Positions 32,870-43,683 of a DNA stretch of 64,000 bases are shown one piece after another. The translations under genes and the position numbers were made by a program. The stretch spans positions 53,964 to 117,963 of the forward strand of contig JBAOKB010000176.1 of assembly GCA_037044905.1 (NCBI GenBank), read 5' to 3'. This DNA comes from Hortaea werneckii (lineage: Eukaryota > Ascomycota > Dothideomycetes > Mycosphaerellales > Teratosphaeriaceae). Numbering within the stretch: position 1 is the stretch's first letter; each line of letters begins with the position of its first letter. Under the pieces are notes generated by a model. The model saw only the letters and a list, made by a program, of their open reading frames with translations, searched no databases and was not told the DNA's origin.

Positions 32870-33637
32870 TCACGCCGCAATTGGCTCTCTCGCCTGCGCT
32901 CGTGCAGCCCTTGCTTCCCTCCGTCTCTTTGCCTTCTGTTCAGGCGTTTCAGTCGGCACATCCGGCAGCTCGCCTTCTACAACCCCCGAAGGTGCATCAG
33001 GCAGACTGTCCGCCGCAGTCTTGCCATTCGCTTCTCGCTCCATCGCTTCCAGCTCATCCTCCACATCGTCTTCGTCCTGATTAGACATTTTCCCTCCAAG
33101 CATGTCGTTGATTTCCTGACATTACTGCGTTAGCAACTGTCCGCTTGAAGATCTCCTGCTTGCCAACTTACCTCCTGATAAGCCCGCGCTTCAGCACTTT
33201 CTCCCATAATCATCTCCACTTTGTCCAACCCGCCCATCTCCTTATGTATCTCTTTCAACACGCTAGTTCCCTGCTGCAGACCGAACACCACATCCTTCTG
33301 TACTTGCGCAAACTCCACGTCACTTGTCAGAGTCTCCAATTGGGCTAGCTGCTGGTCGGTCTTCTGCAAGAGCGACTCTTGATATTTCTTCCTCCGTAGA
33401 GCAAGTAAGGCGCCGCTTTTGTTTTCTTTCCGTAGACATTCCCGTGCGATCTCTGTCTCTCGATCGGTGATGACTCGGATTCGTTTTTGGTATTGGTGGA
33501 GTTTGTCACGTTGGACTTTCATGTCCAGAATTGCTCTACGGTCGGGTCAGATAATGCCTCACAGCATGATGGCAGGGCTGTCGTCTGGCTTACTTGTCCT
33601 GCGCGGAGATCTTGTTTGAGCTGTTGCTGTTGCCCAT
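32870..33637 (-). CDS. vps20: ESCRT-III subunit Vps20/CHMP6
   Basis: Exons 33637-33594, 33535-33172 and 33115-32870 give 217 residues (human CHMP6 is 201). It begins MGNSNSSNKISAQDKAIL, with Gly2 in a myristoylation context as in Vps20/CHMP6. A basic helix bundle (MKVQRDKLHQYQKRIRVITD) and the central AYQEEINDMLGG follow, then an acidic C-terminal region with ELEAMERE. Both introns have good donors (GTAAGC, GTAAGT) and the second a GCTAAC branch site. Vps20 nucleates Snf7 polymers downstream of ESCRT-II on endosomal membranes. Confidence 0.92.
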
Positions 33638-34059
33638 GTTTGCGATCGAGAGTGGTGGAGGATCTCTGCCTGTCGCGCTATCGGAACGAGGTCATCAATG
33701 AAGAGGAATATCAATGATCACGTCCCGAGAATGACCCAACTGCAAACGGGAAGAACAATCCACCTGTCGCAGCCCACAATCGTCAACAATCGGCTTTCCC
33801 CTTTGATTCCAGCGGGACACTGTGCATTGGGCATGTGGGCTGGGGAACTCGAACACGCGAAACGTCACTCCCAAGATAACGGCACGCCACGCGATGGCTG
33901 CCGTCCACGGCCCGGACCTACTCCATCCCATCGGACGGCGGGACCCTGGCACTTGCGCATTCCCGAAAAATAATTCCAGAGGCGCATGAGAAAAAGCCCA
34001 TCGATCAGCTTTTCAATCACAACGGACACAACCGGAAACCAGGAAATGCTCTTTTCACG
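33638..34059. other. Divergent promoter, vps20 and rix7
   Basis: About 420 bp between divergent ATGs; no gene or clear motif. Confidence 0.5.
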
Positions 34060-36258
34060 ATGAGGCTCCAAGGCGCGCTCGACAACGACGTCCTCGTCGC
34101 CACGCGCAAATTCCTCGAAAACGGCGTGCCCCCGGACCTCGAAAGTCTCTGGACCGCCTTCCAACGCTCCAATTCCAGCTTAAAGCGCAAACCGAAGAAG
34201 GTCCTGCAGGCCAGCATCGAGCGCGTACTGGATTTCCTCGGGATTTCTGACGCCCCTCCCGCTCAGCCCAGCGACGATTCCGAAGCAGAGGCCGAGCGCG
34301 TTCAGCAGCGGGAACACGCTTCCGCCGCGCAGGAGACCATGAACCGTTCCCTGCGAGCCAACCTCGCGACTCCCCGCGAGTCTGGAGCACCATCCGGTAG
34401 TCCAGCCCACGGAGGAGGCGACGCGGCGGACTCCGACGCGCCCAAGCGCCGCCGCATGGCCAACGGCGAACCCCTCCCCAAACGCCCCAAGTCCGAGAAG
34501 CCCTCCACGGAAACCCCAACGGATGTCTCCCTCCACGACCTCGGCGGCATGGACGACGTCCTCGACCAGATGGAAGCGCTCATCGTCCGCCCCCTCCTCG
34601 CCCCGGAGGCGTACGCCAGCATGCGGGTCAAAGTCCCCAAGGGGATCCTGCTCCACGGGCCCCCAGGGTGTGGCAAAACTATGATCTCGCGCGCTTTCGC
34701 TGCCACGATGGGACTCCCCTTCGTGGAGATGTTGGGCCCCTCGATCGTGTCCGGGATGTCTGGGGAGTCGGAGAAGGGGATCCGGGAACGGTTCGAGGAG
34801 GCCAGGAAGTGCGCGCCCTGTTTGCTTTTCATGGACGAGATCGATGCCATCGCGCCCAAGCGCGACTCGAGTCAGAGTCAGATGGAGAAGCGGATCGTGG
34901 CGCAGTTGTTGGTCAGTATGGATGAGTTGGACCGGGATCCCACGAAGCCGGTTATCGTGCTGGCGACGACCAATCGTCCTGATAGTATCGATCCGGCTTT
35001 ACGACGCGGGGGAAGGTTCGATACCGAGATCAATATCCCCGTCCCGAACGAGCAAGTGCGGGAGCAGATTCTGAAGGCGCAGACGAGGGAGTCCCCGATG
35101 TCTGATGATGTGGATTTCAGGAAGCTAGCGAAGATGACGGCGGGGTTTGTGGGCTCGGATCTTCACGATCTGGTGAGCAAAGCGGGTTCATGGCAACTGA
35201 ATCGCTATTTCGAGGCGGTGAAGGCTCAGCCGCTTAATCAGGAGACTATGGACATCGACCTCCCTCCAGCTACCCCCGGCACTGCTCTCGCCAAAGCGAC
35301 AGCCATCGAACGCATGGTCGCGCGCCTCCGACGCAAGGACATCCCACCCCCGGCCGGTTTCGAACATAACCGCATCACCATGACCGCCTTCGAGTCCGTC
35401 CTCCCCCACATCGTCCCCTCCTCCAAACGCGAGGGCTTCGCCACCATCCCCGACGTCTCCTGGGCCGACATCGGCGCCCTGCAGTCCGTCCGCGAGGAAC
35501 TCCAAACCGCTATCGTCGAGCCCATCAAACACCCGGACCTCTACGCCGCCGTCGGCATCTCCGCCCCGACGGGTGTCCTCCTCTGGGGTCCCCCCGGTTG
35601 CGGGAAAACCATCCTCGCCAAAGCCGTCGCGGCCGAGAGTCGCGCGAATTTCATCTCCATCAAGGGCCCCGAACTCCTGAATAAATTCGTCGGCGAGTCC
35701 GAAGCAGCCGTCCGTCGCGTCTTCGTCCGCGCCCGGTCCAGTGCGCCCTGCGTCATCTTCTTCGACGAACTCGATGCGCTCGTCCCCCGTCGCGACGACG
35801 CCGGGAGCGATTCCAGTGCCCGCGTGGTCAATACCCTCCTCACCGAACTCGACGGCCTCGCTGATCGCCAGGGCATCTACGTCATAGCCGCCACGAACCG
35901 CCCGGAGATCATCGACGAGGCCATGTTAAGGCCGGGACGGTTGGAAACCCCGCTCTTCGTCGACTTGCCTGGTCCTGAGGAACGGGTCGAGATTCTCCGG
36001 GCGTTGCTCCGTACTAAACCTATCCTCGAGCAGGAGAGGACGGAGATTCTAGCCCTCGCTCGTGAGGAGGCTTGTCATGGATTTTCGGGAGCGGATCTGG
36101 GCTCCTTGACGAGACAGGCGGGCCATCATGCCCTTTCCAGGCGGTCGATGAGGTTGGAGTTGGTGGATTTCCGGTTTGCGGTTACGAGGATTAAGGGTTC
36201 TGTCGGCGAGATGGCGAGGTATTATCGGCTTAAGGAGCGGTTTGCTCAGAGGTTTTAG
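34060..36258 (+). CDS. rix7: AAA ATPase Rix7/NVL, pre-60S ribosome remodelling
   Basis: A single exon of 732 residues. An N-terminal helical domain (1 to about 65), a KRRR nuclear-type basic patch near 128 and two AAA modules. D1 has Walker A GPPGCGKT at about 200-207 and LLFMDEIDAI near 254-263. D2 has GPPGCGKT at about 510-517 and VIFFDELDAL near 565-574. D2 ends with ATNRPEIIDEAMLRPGRLE. The HDLGGMDDVLDQMEALI entry to D1 and the layout match Rix7/NVL, which extracts factors from nucleolar pre-60S particles, rather than Cdc48 (no double-psi barrel). Moderately shorter than yeast Rix7 (837). Confidence 0.92.
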   Translation: MRLQGALDNDVLVATRKFLENGVPPDLESLWTAFQRSNSSLKRKPKKVLQASIERVLDFLGISDAPPAQPSDDSEAEAERVQQREHASAAQETMNRSLRANLATPRESGAPSGSPAHGGGDAADSDAPKRRRMANGEPLPKRPKSEKPSTETPTDVSLHDLGGMDDVLDQMEALIVRPLLAPEAYASMRVKVPKGILLHGPPGCGKTMISRAFAATMGLPFVEMLGPSIVSGMSGESEKGIRERFEEARKCAPCLLFMDEIDAIAPKRDSSQSQMEKRIVAQLLVSMDELDRDPTKPVIVLATTNRPDSIDPALRRGGRFDTEINIPVPNEQVREQILKAQTRESPMSDDVDFRKLAKMTAGFVGSDLHDLVSKAGSWQLNRYFEAVKAQPLNQETMDIDLPPATPGTALAKATAIERMVARLRRKDIPPPAGFEHNRITMTAFESVLPHIVPSSKREGFATIPDVSWADIGALQSVREELQTAIVEPIKHPDLYAAVGISAPTGVLLWGPPGCGKTILAKAVAAESRANFISIKGPELLNKFVGESEAAVRRVFVRARSSAPCVIFFDELDALVPRRDDAGSDSSARVVNTLLTELDGLADRQGIYVIAATNRPEIIDEAMLRPGRLETPLFVDLPGPEERVEILRALLRTKPILEQERTEILALAREEACHGFSGADLGSLTRQAGHHALSRRSMRLELVDFRFAVTRIKGSVGEMARYYRLKERFAQRF

Positions 36259-37397
36259 GGTGGATTTGGGGGGATGTGAGATGGGGTTGTGAGGGGGAGG
36301 GGAGGGAGACGGGAGGGGGTTAGAGGATGCGGTGTTGAAGTATCAGATCAGATGCAAATGAACATTTTCAGTACGTGAAGTGCAAAGGGAATAGGAATGA
36401 CGTCTGGTGTAGTGAGGCAATCTGTTCTTGGTAGTGATGGGTATTGGAACATTTTAGCTGGGTAAAACGCACATGGGCAAGAGCAATGGTTTGGTGCCCG
36501 TCTGTTGAACGTGGGAGGCGAGTGCCTTGACAGGGACGAGGATTGAGATGCTATGCTCGGATTGGGTCGCGAAGGTGGATCATGTGAGTTTCTTTCAGTC
36601 TATGGCGGTGCACATTGCGGTGAATGTGCCCAGTGCAGATGTGTGATGTTCATCTACCACGACACGTTGAAGTCCGAAGTGGTCGCCGTCGACGTGCGAG
36701 GTGATCGTCGGGGTCGGAGAGAGATGGCGCATCTTCCGAGACTGGGATCCCTGCTAGCGGCGATGGTCGCTGCTCCAACCATCGCAGTAAATAGTCCCAG
36801 CGCCTCGCCGGGCAGTCGAGAAGAAGTTGGTGATGGATGATCCAGTCTTCAGCATCTTCAGACTGTATGATCGTATCATAATTGTCTCGCAACCACCAAA
36901 GTTCTTAACGTCGTTGATCTCATCCACCAACGTCACCGCCCTCGACCGTTTCATCTCATCGTCGGAAAAGCTTGGCGGGCAACCTTCCAGCCATCGCTTT
37001 CCTCGGCCCCCCCAGACTGAGGTGGCTGGACGATTTCGGCGTCCCATTTGGCTGGCTGGGGAAAAGCTGCTGCAGCTTCCCACACTCTTTCCCAAACCTT
37101 TTTTCCCCGTCTCTACCTCACTGTCGCTATTGTACAGATCTTCTGACCTTTGGTGCTTTCTGCAGTACATCCACCTTCTGCTGCGAACACTCGCTGAAGG
37201 GCTCGTTTTTGGGCCGCCCAACGGCGACGACGAACGTTTGGACCCCGCATCCGCATCCGTTACCGATAATTGCCTGGATAGTGGATTGCGAACGCCGACT
37301 GTGTGGTTGAGATACCTTACCCTCAGGTACACAGCTGTGATAGCATTGCATTCCTGACCGACGAACCACGCATTCTTTCATCCACGCGGGCTGCCAC
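36259..37397. other. Intergenic, no gene recognised
   Basis: About 1.1 kb. A G-rich tract (36262-36320) follows the rix7 stop. A 176-codon frame (36827-37357) shows no signal, domain or family likeness. The right part is presumably the promoter of the membrane-sensor gene; pyrimidine-rich segments near 37085-37125 support this. Confidence 0.4.
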
Positions 37398-38766
37398 ATG
37401 GGCGCCATGCGTCGCCATCTCGCCATCCCCCGACCGCTGCTGCTCCTGCTTCATCTCATCACCGCCATCTGGCTCGCAGCTCCCGCCTCCGCCAACCCGG
37501 CCCCACCCGTCTCCGCTCAGGCCGGCTTCAGCTTCAACGAGCTCTTCGCCCGATGGGATTGTGGAGGCGAATTGTGCGGGTATAACAGTCAACTGTGTTG
37601 CGCCGCCGGAAGTACCTGCTACACCGATGCTCAGACCCAGGCTCAGTGCGGCGCTGCGGGTGCTGCAACCACGAAAGCCGCCGGGGGTTCCTGGGCCTAC
37701 TACACTTCCACCTACGTCGAGACGGATCTCGTGACCAAGACCACCGTCTACAGTTCCTGGATCGCCGGCCAATCGAGTGCAGCCACTACCTGGGCTCCCG
37801 CCACTGCCACCCCGACCGCCGACTCCTGCGATTACAACAACAACGAATCCCCCTGCGGCCACGTCTGCTGCAGCAGCGACGAATACTGCTATGTAGCCGG
37901 GACCTGCAAACCCGCCGCCGGCGGCGCGACATCCTCGGGCGCCACCGCCAGCGCCCCGATCCGCGGCACCTCCTCCTCCCTGGTCCAAGTAACCGAAACC
38001 GCCTCCCCCTCCACCACCGTCCCCTTCGTCGCCCCCGTCGCCACAGGCGCCAACATCACGCTGACCTCGGACCAATCCTCCGGCGGCGGCGGGCTCTCCG
38101 GCGGCGAAATTGCCGGGATCGTCATCGGCGTCCTCGCCGGCCTCTTCCTCCTCGGCCTCCTCATCTTCTACTGCTGTCTCCGCGGCCTCTGGGCCGTCTT
38201 CTGCGGCGGCCGCAATAAACGCCGTCGTCGCACCCACGAGATCGACGAGTACGAGCGCCACTCCCACCATACCCATGGGCGCGGGAGTCGCTACGGCGCC
38301 GGTGCTGCCGCTGCAGGCGGGAGGACATGGTACGGGGCTGCTAAGCCCGCGCGGAGCCGCTACAGCGACGATAGTCGACATCGTCGCGGCGGCGGTGGCG
38401 GGTGGCGGAAAGAAGCCCTGGGTCTTGGCGCCGGACTGGCGGGTCTCTGGGCGATTTTGGGTCTGAAGCGCAAGAGGGATAATCGACGGAACGACGAGAA
38501 GTATACCGATTATGGGAGTTACTCGAGTGATTATTATACTAGTAGTAGTAAGTCCCTCCTCTCCCTTCCCCCTACCCCCTAACCTCTTTTCCGCCTGCTT
38601 TTCCCGGAGTCAGATCGATGAAGTGGGGGAGGGGGGGTTTTTTTTTTTTTTTTTTTGGGTTTCCCTCGTGGGTGGAAGAACATCTTGAGCTGACTTTTTT
38701 GCAGGCAGTGCTAGTTCGGACGATAGGCGCACGCGGGATACACGGCGCTCCATGTCGAGACGCTAA
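37398..38766 (+). CDS. Cys-rich single-pass membrane protein, Mid2/WSC-like wall-sensor candidate
   Basis: Exons 37398-38547 and 38705-38766 give 403 residues. Signal peptide at about 1-32, then two Cys-rich segments (DCGGELCGYNSQLCCAAGSTC and ESPCGHVCCSSDEYCYVAGTC), a Ser/Thr-rich stalk and one membrane helix at about 236-261 (IAGIVIGVLAGLFLLGLLIF). The cytosolic tail is Arg/Gly/Tyr-rich. The last 20 codons (SASSDDRRTRDTRRSMSRR) come from exon 2 after an intron containing a 19-T run. A long O-glycosylated stalk with one helix resembles fungal cell-wall stress sensors, but the Cys pattern is not a classical WSC domain, so the role is inference. A second ATG at 37407 could also start it. Confidence 0.72.
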
Positions 38767-39836
38767 TGTTTTTCTTTCGTTTTGCCCCCCCTTTTCTCCT
38801 CATTCTGGGGAGTATCCGCTTTTTGTTTAAATCTGATGATCGGTGGGCACGGCGGCGTTTGCGAGAGGGGGGTTTTCAACGGTGCATACGCCTCTCCAAG
38901 CGAATGAGAGGGGATACGAAAAAGATGGTTATTACGCATTTGGACGATGGAAAGGGATGGGTCGGCGTTTTCTCTGTTTCCTTTTCTTTTTTTTTTCTTT
39001 TCTTTTATTTTGGGCCCCTCCGCTTCACTGAGTGGGGAGGCTACTTCATGTTGTCGGCTGCTGCTGAGTGCTGCTCTTTTTTCTTTCCCCCGACTGAACG
39101 ATTCCCCTTGTCACGCCCGCCACTCAGGCGGCGTGAGCTATGCGTGTACATATGACTTGTCTAATTTCAAAGGGCAATCCTTCGATGCGGTCTTGTTCGT
39201 ATTTCCTTGTCGGGTCCTTTTCGTTTTGGGTCTGGGGTTCCTCTTTTCTCCCTCCTTTCTCTTCTTTCCCTTTTCTCGTTTTCCTTTTTTTTTTTTTTTT
39301 CTTTTGGATTACTCTCTCTTTTCTTTCATTCTTTTCCCCCTTACCTTAACTTAATTTCTCGCTTGTTCATACCCCTCTTCGTTTGCACTGTCACTACTGC
39401 AACCTCGGACATCCGATGATTTTCACTGCGCAAGGGCTTGATACTAGGTAGCCTATACCGAACGGCAGAGTAGAGCACACGGGTTGGTCAAAGGGAATCA
39501 GGGCTTAGAGAAAAGCTGGGTTGGTTTACTATGTACTGTGGACAAGTAGCGTTGTGTACCGAAGGAGTCTGAGCCCCACGCACTTTACGATGAATTGCAA
39601 CTGCTTCTGATCATTTGTTATCGTACAATCGTCCAACCTGCACGCTTACGCTTACGTGCACCATCGTTGACTGTCGCCCGCGATTCTCTCTGAGAACCAC
39701 TCCATCCGGCCCTTCTCTTCCCATCAACCATACTCCCAATCTCAACCACTCAAACACGTCTACATCTGTTCCTTGCCCCCTGACCTCCCCTCCTATCCTC
39801 TCCTCCCCTCTCCCCTTCCCTCCTTCCCTTCCATCT
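38767..39836 (+). other. Pyrimidine-rich intergenic tract
   Basis: About 1.1 kb after the sensor gene, with long T- and C-rich runs at 38978-39008, 39238-39303 and 39780-39845. All short frames in it are Phe/Ser/Leu artefacts of this composition. It lies between convergent stop codons. No gene seen. Confidence 0.6.
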
Positions 39837-40919
39837 TCACCCCATCCCAGCCATCCGCTCAAACTTCTCCCGAATATCTTCGGGGTGCACCTTCCGCCCC
39901 GTCCTATCGTAAAAAACACTCGCGATCCGCAACCAGGTCTGGTTCTGGTCCCGCATGATGATCTCGCTGAGGAATTGGAGCTCGGAGAGGGTGAACAGGG
40001 AGTCGGATTGGAGGGTTAGCCATTCCGAGAGCGTGAAGCGGGTTTCGTCCCTTTCGTCGGCGGCGGCGGTGGTGGTGGGGAGGTTGGGGTTGGGGTTGAT
40101 GGGTTCGTTTGTGAGGTTTCTGGGGTTGGAGGGGCCTGAGGCGGGTTTAGTTGATGGTGCTGGTGCAGGGGCGAGCGAGATGGGTTTTGAGGCTTCTTCC
40201 TTCCTCTTCTGGCGCTCTTCGCGCTTTTTGGCGGCTGCTTCTTCTTGTTCTTTGGTTTGGGGTTTGCCGCCTTGTTTCCCCTGTCGGTTGTTCTGTTGGT
40301 TTTGTTTTCCTTTTCCGTTCCCTTTCCCCTGTTGCTGCTGCGGTTTCTGCTCGTTGACGTTCGGCTTGATTTGGCCCCAGCGGGTCTTCAACTCTTGGAC
40401 CGGGCGGTTCATCTGTTCAGCGATGACTTTCCATGGGGTGTCAGTGTCCTTGAGCTCTTTCAGCTTGGCGTCTTCTTCTGCGCTGAATTCGCTCGGCTAT
40501 TCGAAGTCACACGGGAATTAGTCTTGCGTCTTCGGATGTTCGTGGTACGCTTGCCTTGTTCCCATCTGCTCCCTTCTGCCCTCCACTCTGACCGCCTTCA
40601 TTCTGAGCTTTGCGTTCGGCATTGTCCGGTCGCACTTTTTGTGTGCTTCTCATTCCGCCTTTGTCTGTGCGAGATACTATGTCAGTTGAAAAGCTTCACG
40701 TCTTGGCTAATGTAGTCTCGTACCGTTGCCACTCGCCGCGCTGGGCGAAGCGCTCTTATGTGCTACGATCGACTTGCTGCCGTTTTTGCTCTTGCGAACG
40801 TCGTAGTAGGTGACATAGGTCTTGCGACCGATGTTGGGATCTGTGGGCTTTCCGGTGTCAGCGTCTATGGGGATGAGGCGGAATGGCTTCATGCCGCGTA
40901 AATAGTCGCTAAGTGGCAT
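39837..40919 (-). CDS. SANT/Myb-like domain protein of unknown role
   Basis: Exons 40919-40724, 40664-40555 (or 40549) and 40496-39837 give about 321 residues. Exon 1 begins MPLSDYLRGMKPFRLIPIDADTG. A Myb/SANT-like helix triplet spans the second intron: FSAEEDAKLKELKDT, then PWKVIAEQMNRPVQELKTRW. A long Gln/Lys/Asn-rich linker follows, then a C-terminal helical block with TRFTLSEWLTLQSDSLF and RIASVFYDRTGRKVHPEDI. The second intron begins either with a GC donor (AAG|GCAAGC) or, six bases on, a weak GT donor (GTACCA). Fungal proteins of this layout are known only by homology; DNA or chromatin binding is inferred. Confidence 0.75.
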
Positions 40920-42355
40920 GGCTAGTGTTGCTTGAATGTTGACTAAACTTTGCTGTGACGATCGAGTGTCGAGCCGTGAGGTCGTGGGAGATCGCTGAAT
41001 ACGTGTGTCGGTAGTTGAAGCTCAGGTGTCGTGGTCAAGGAAGCCAAGTGAGTGTGCTTTCACACGACAAGGGCATTGCAGGTACGGCGCTGCAAGCTAC
41101 TCAGACGCCGAATTAAGCTGACTTACTTTCTCATTGCTGGAGGGCAAGCCGATACTGGCAAGACGCCGCGGCAGTAGAGCATCAATGATTGAGACACTTG
41201 GAAGCTTCTCCATGGAAGGCATGTTGTCGGCGTCGGCCGCTGCAGCAGCAATGTTGGTGACGAGGCGACCCATGATCTTCGATGCTGTGGTAGTTGATGA
41301 TTGAATGTTTTTCAAACATGACTGGATCCGGAAGTTGCGAAGTGGCAAGCACACGTTTGAAAGTGGGGCTAAATTTAGCGATGCTACCTACCTATCTACT
41401 TCTGCGCGCCGAAACGGATTCTTCATACGCCCGCTGTGGCCTGTCACAGCAGAAGGTGACCATCCATCATTGCTCTCGAACAATCTGAGTTGTACAGCTT
41501 GTCGGTCCGGTGAGCATCCAACTTCCCATGGCACGGTTGTGCATCGTGAGACATTTCCAATAGCCACGTCCAGGCAAAACGAAACTGCGCTTCAAGTTCT
41601 CTCGCTGCAAGTGCTTGCTACTCAGTTAGTCTGAGCAGGCTCGTCATGAACGTACTGCCGCTATTGTTCAAAAGCTTCACGGGCAATTTGAACGTCCGGA
41701 GAAGAGGGATTTGGAAGAAAGCAACCATGATAGTGACTCCAAGCATCCTCAGTCAAGCCAACAGATATTTTCCTACTACAATCAACGGTTCGCCCGGCAA
41801 GGTAGTCTCGAGTCCGGGTTTGATCGTGAGATTTCCATCCATGGCAGAGTCGTCCTAGTATCCATTGTTGGGCGTATCACGACTCGCTTCTTCTCGGATG
41901 AGAATTGGGTCGCGAATGCATCAGTAGCAGATAATTCACTTCTCATTTGTCAAATGTAGCAGTGATTTCTGCTCAAAGCTAAGCTCTCCTCGACACGAGC
42001 TCGTCTTGGGCATGTGGCTAGCCGAGTGAAGCTTGTTGGGAGGTATCCATTTTTGTAATACTGAGAACCAGACCACGATTTAAACATCGGCAGATGAGAA
42101 CAGAAGTTTCGAAGTTCAAAAACACCAATACCGGGGTCTCTCAAGGTTCATTCTGAATCCTGTTCATCAGTCAAAGCGGGAGGCCAGATCGCTGAAGGTG
42201 CCGCAAGCTGAACGCCAAGTATACCGCGGCCCCTTTCCGCTACAGGACGCGCAGCTCCCTGGAACGACCACGTTTCGCGATCCGAAGCAAGTACAAGCTT
42301 ACCTAGGTACACTCGAGTGACAGCGACACCGCCCAAGTCTGCACCAACAGCCACC
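40920..42355. other. Divergent upstream region, SANT gene and p24 gene
   Basis: About 1.4 kb. The only gene-like element is a small minus-strand frame (listed separately). Frames at 41294-41959 on the plus strand have no recognisable content. Confidence 0.4.
41097..41273 (-). CDS. Possible small ORF, 58 codons
   Basis: An ATG at 41273 opens MGRLVTNIAAAAADADNM and reads to a stop at 41097. A good GTAAGT donor follows the codons for NEK, so the true product may splice into a short downstream exon. No family recognised. It could equally be chance. Confidence 0.2.
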   Translation of the reverse strand: MGRLVTNIAAAAADADNMPSMEKLPSVSIIDALLPRRLASIGLPSSNEKVSQLNSASE

Positions 42356-43179
42356 ATGGCTCCTATACTCGGGCTCTTCTTCGCCCTCATCTCCTTCCTC
42401 GCCATCGGCAATGCGCACAACATCCAGATGCGAGCGCACTCCCGCGAGTGCTTTCACGAGTCGCTGCACAAGGATGACAAGATGACGGTCACATTCCAGG
42501 TGGGGGACAGAGAGTTTGGAGGTAGTGGAAACTTGGACATTGATTTTTGGGTATGTTACGGTCAAGACGCAGGAGTGTTGTGCGGTTAGGCAGAGAGCAG
42601 CCCATAAGTCAACAGGGGCACATGATCTCACGACAGCAAGGAATCGTGCTGATTTGGCAATGCATTAGATTGAGAACCCCAGCGGTGGTCATGAAATCGA
42701 GCAGAGATCGGTCAGCTCGGGCGATTACTCCTTCGACGCCAAGCACGATGGCAGATATACGTACTGCTTTAGTAACGAGCACTGGTCCGCCAACAGCAAG
42801 GAGGTCAGCTTCAATGTGCATGGCATTGTCTACGTACCAGAACATGAGGCACCGCAGGATCCGTTGGAAAAGGAGGGTGAGTCGATTCGCTGCACCTTGT
42901 GCACTCTCACGCTGTACGAATGAAGTGCTAACGCATTCTCCAGTCAAACAACTTACCGAGCTTCTCGCCCAAGTCAAGGACGAGCAAGGTTACATCGTCA
43001 TCCGCGAACGCACTCACCGCAACACCGCCGAAAGCACCAACGCCCGTGTCAAGTGGTGGAGCATCTTCCAGATGGGCGTGCTGCTTGGCCAAGGCGCTTT
43101 TCAGATCTGGTGGCTGAGACGCTTCTTCGAGGTCAAGGATCCCAGTAGACCATCGTTCAATAAGGGAGCGTTGGGCTGA
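42356..43179 (+). CDS. emp24: p24 family cargo receptor (Emp24 type)
   Basis: Exons 42356-42550, 42669-42876 and 42944-43179 give 212 residues. A signal peptide (MAPILGLFFALISFLAIGNA) leads into a GOLD domain with the two Cys typical of p24 proteins (RECFHE and YTYCFSN). A coiled-coil stalk follows (VKQLTELLAQVKDEQGYIVIRERTH), then one C-terminal membrane helix and a cytosolic LRRFFEVK whose FF pair is the COPII-binding signal. Emp24/p24 proteins cycle between ER and Golgi and package GPI-anchored cargo. Splice sites are GTATGT/TAG and GTGAGT/CAG with GCTAAC branch. The tail is longer than usual (ends KGALG). Confidence 0.92.
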
Positions 43180-43683
43180 CTTGTTTTTGGGTGCGGTCTT
43201 GTAGGTCAAGCATGTGGTTTAGTGCTGATTGCTTAACGTCGGCTTGTCGTTTGTATGAATACTTGATTCGATAACATGGTGGGAATACGGATCTTAGCAT
43301 CGCTCTCCCACGAATTGGATGGTGATTCTCGTCCTACTGTTCTGGCAAGCGGCGATGTTCGACGGCAAAAGGTCGACCTTCCCTCGAAATAAGCGTGGAC
43401 GCTGTTTGGAGGAAACGGTGGTGTCGTATCATAGCCAATGCCAGGCACACGAACGAAACGTACTGCGTTCCTTATTATTCCGTCAAATGTGCAGAATGTC
43501 GAGGTGTTTGACTCGCTTGTGTACTCCCCACGTGACATCATGTTCCGGCTTCGTTTCGCTCCGGGTCTGTCAAGCCCGACGACCCGTTGCGCAGCCCATA
43601 TCAACAACGTCCCACCATCCACTTAGCCCTTTGCATGATATGCATAATGCGAGCTCGACGCCACGGCATCGCGCTCGCGTATC
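43180..43683 (+). other. Intergenic; promoter of the Mdm1-like gene
   Basis: About 500 bp between same-strand genes; no gene seen. Confidence 0.5.

Noticed and set aside
38800..39420. Several Phe-rich hydrophobic frames that could be taken for membrane proteins
   Set aside because: They follow directly from T-rich tracts in a convergent intergenic region.
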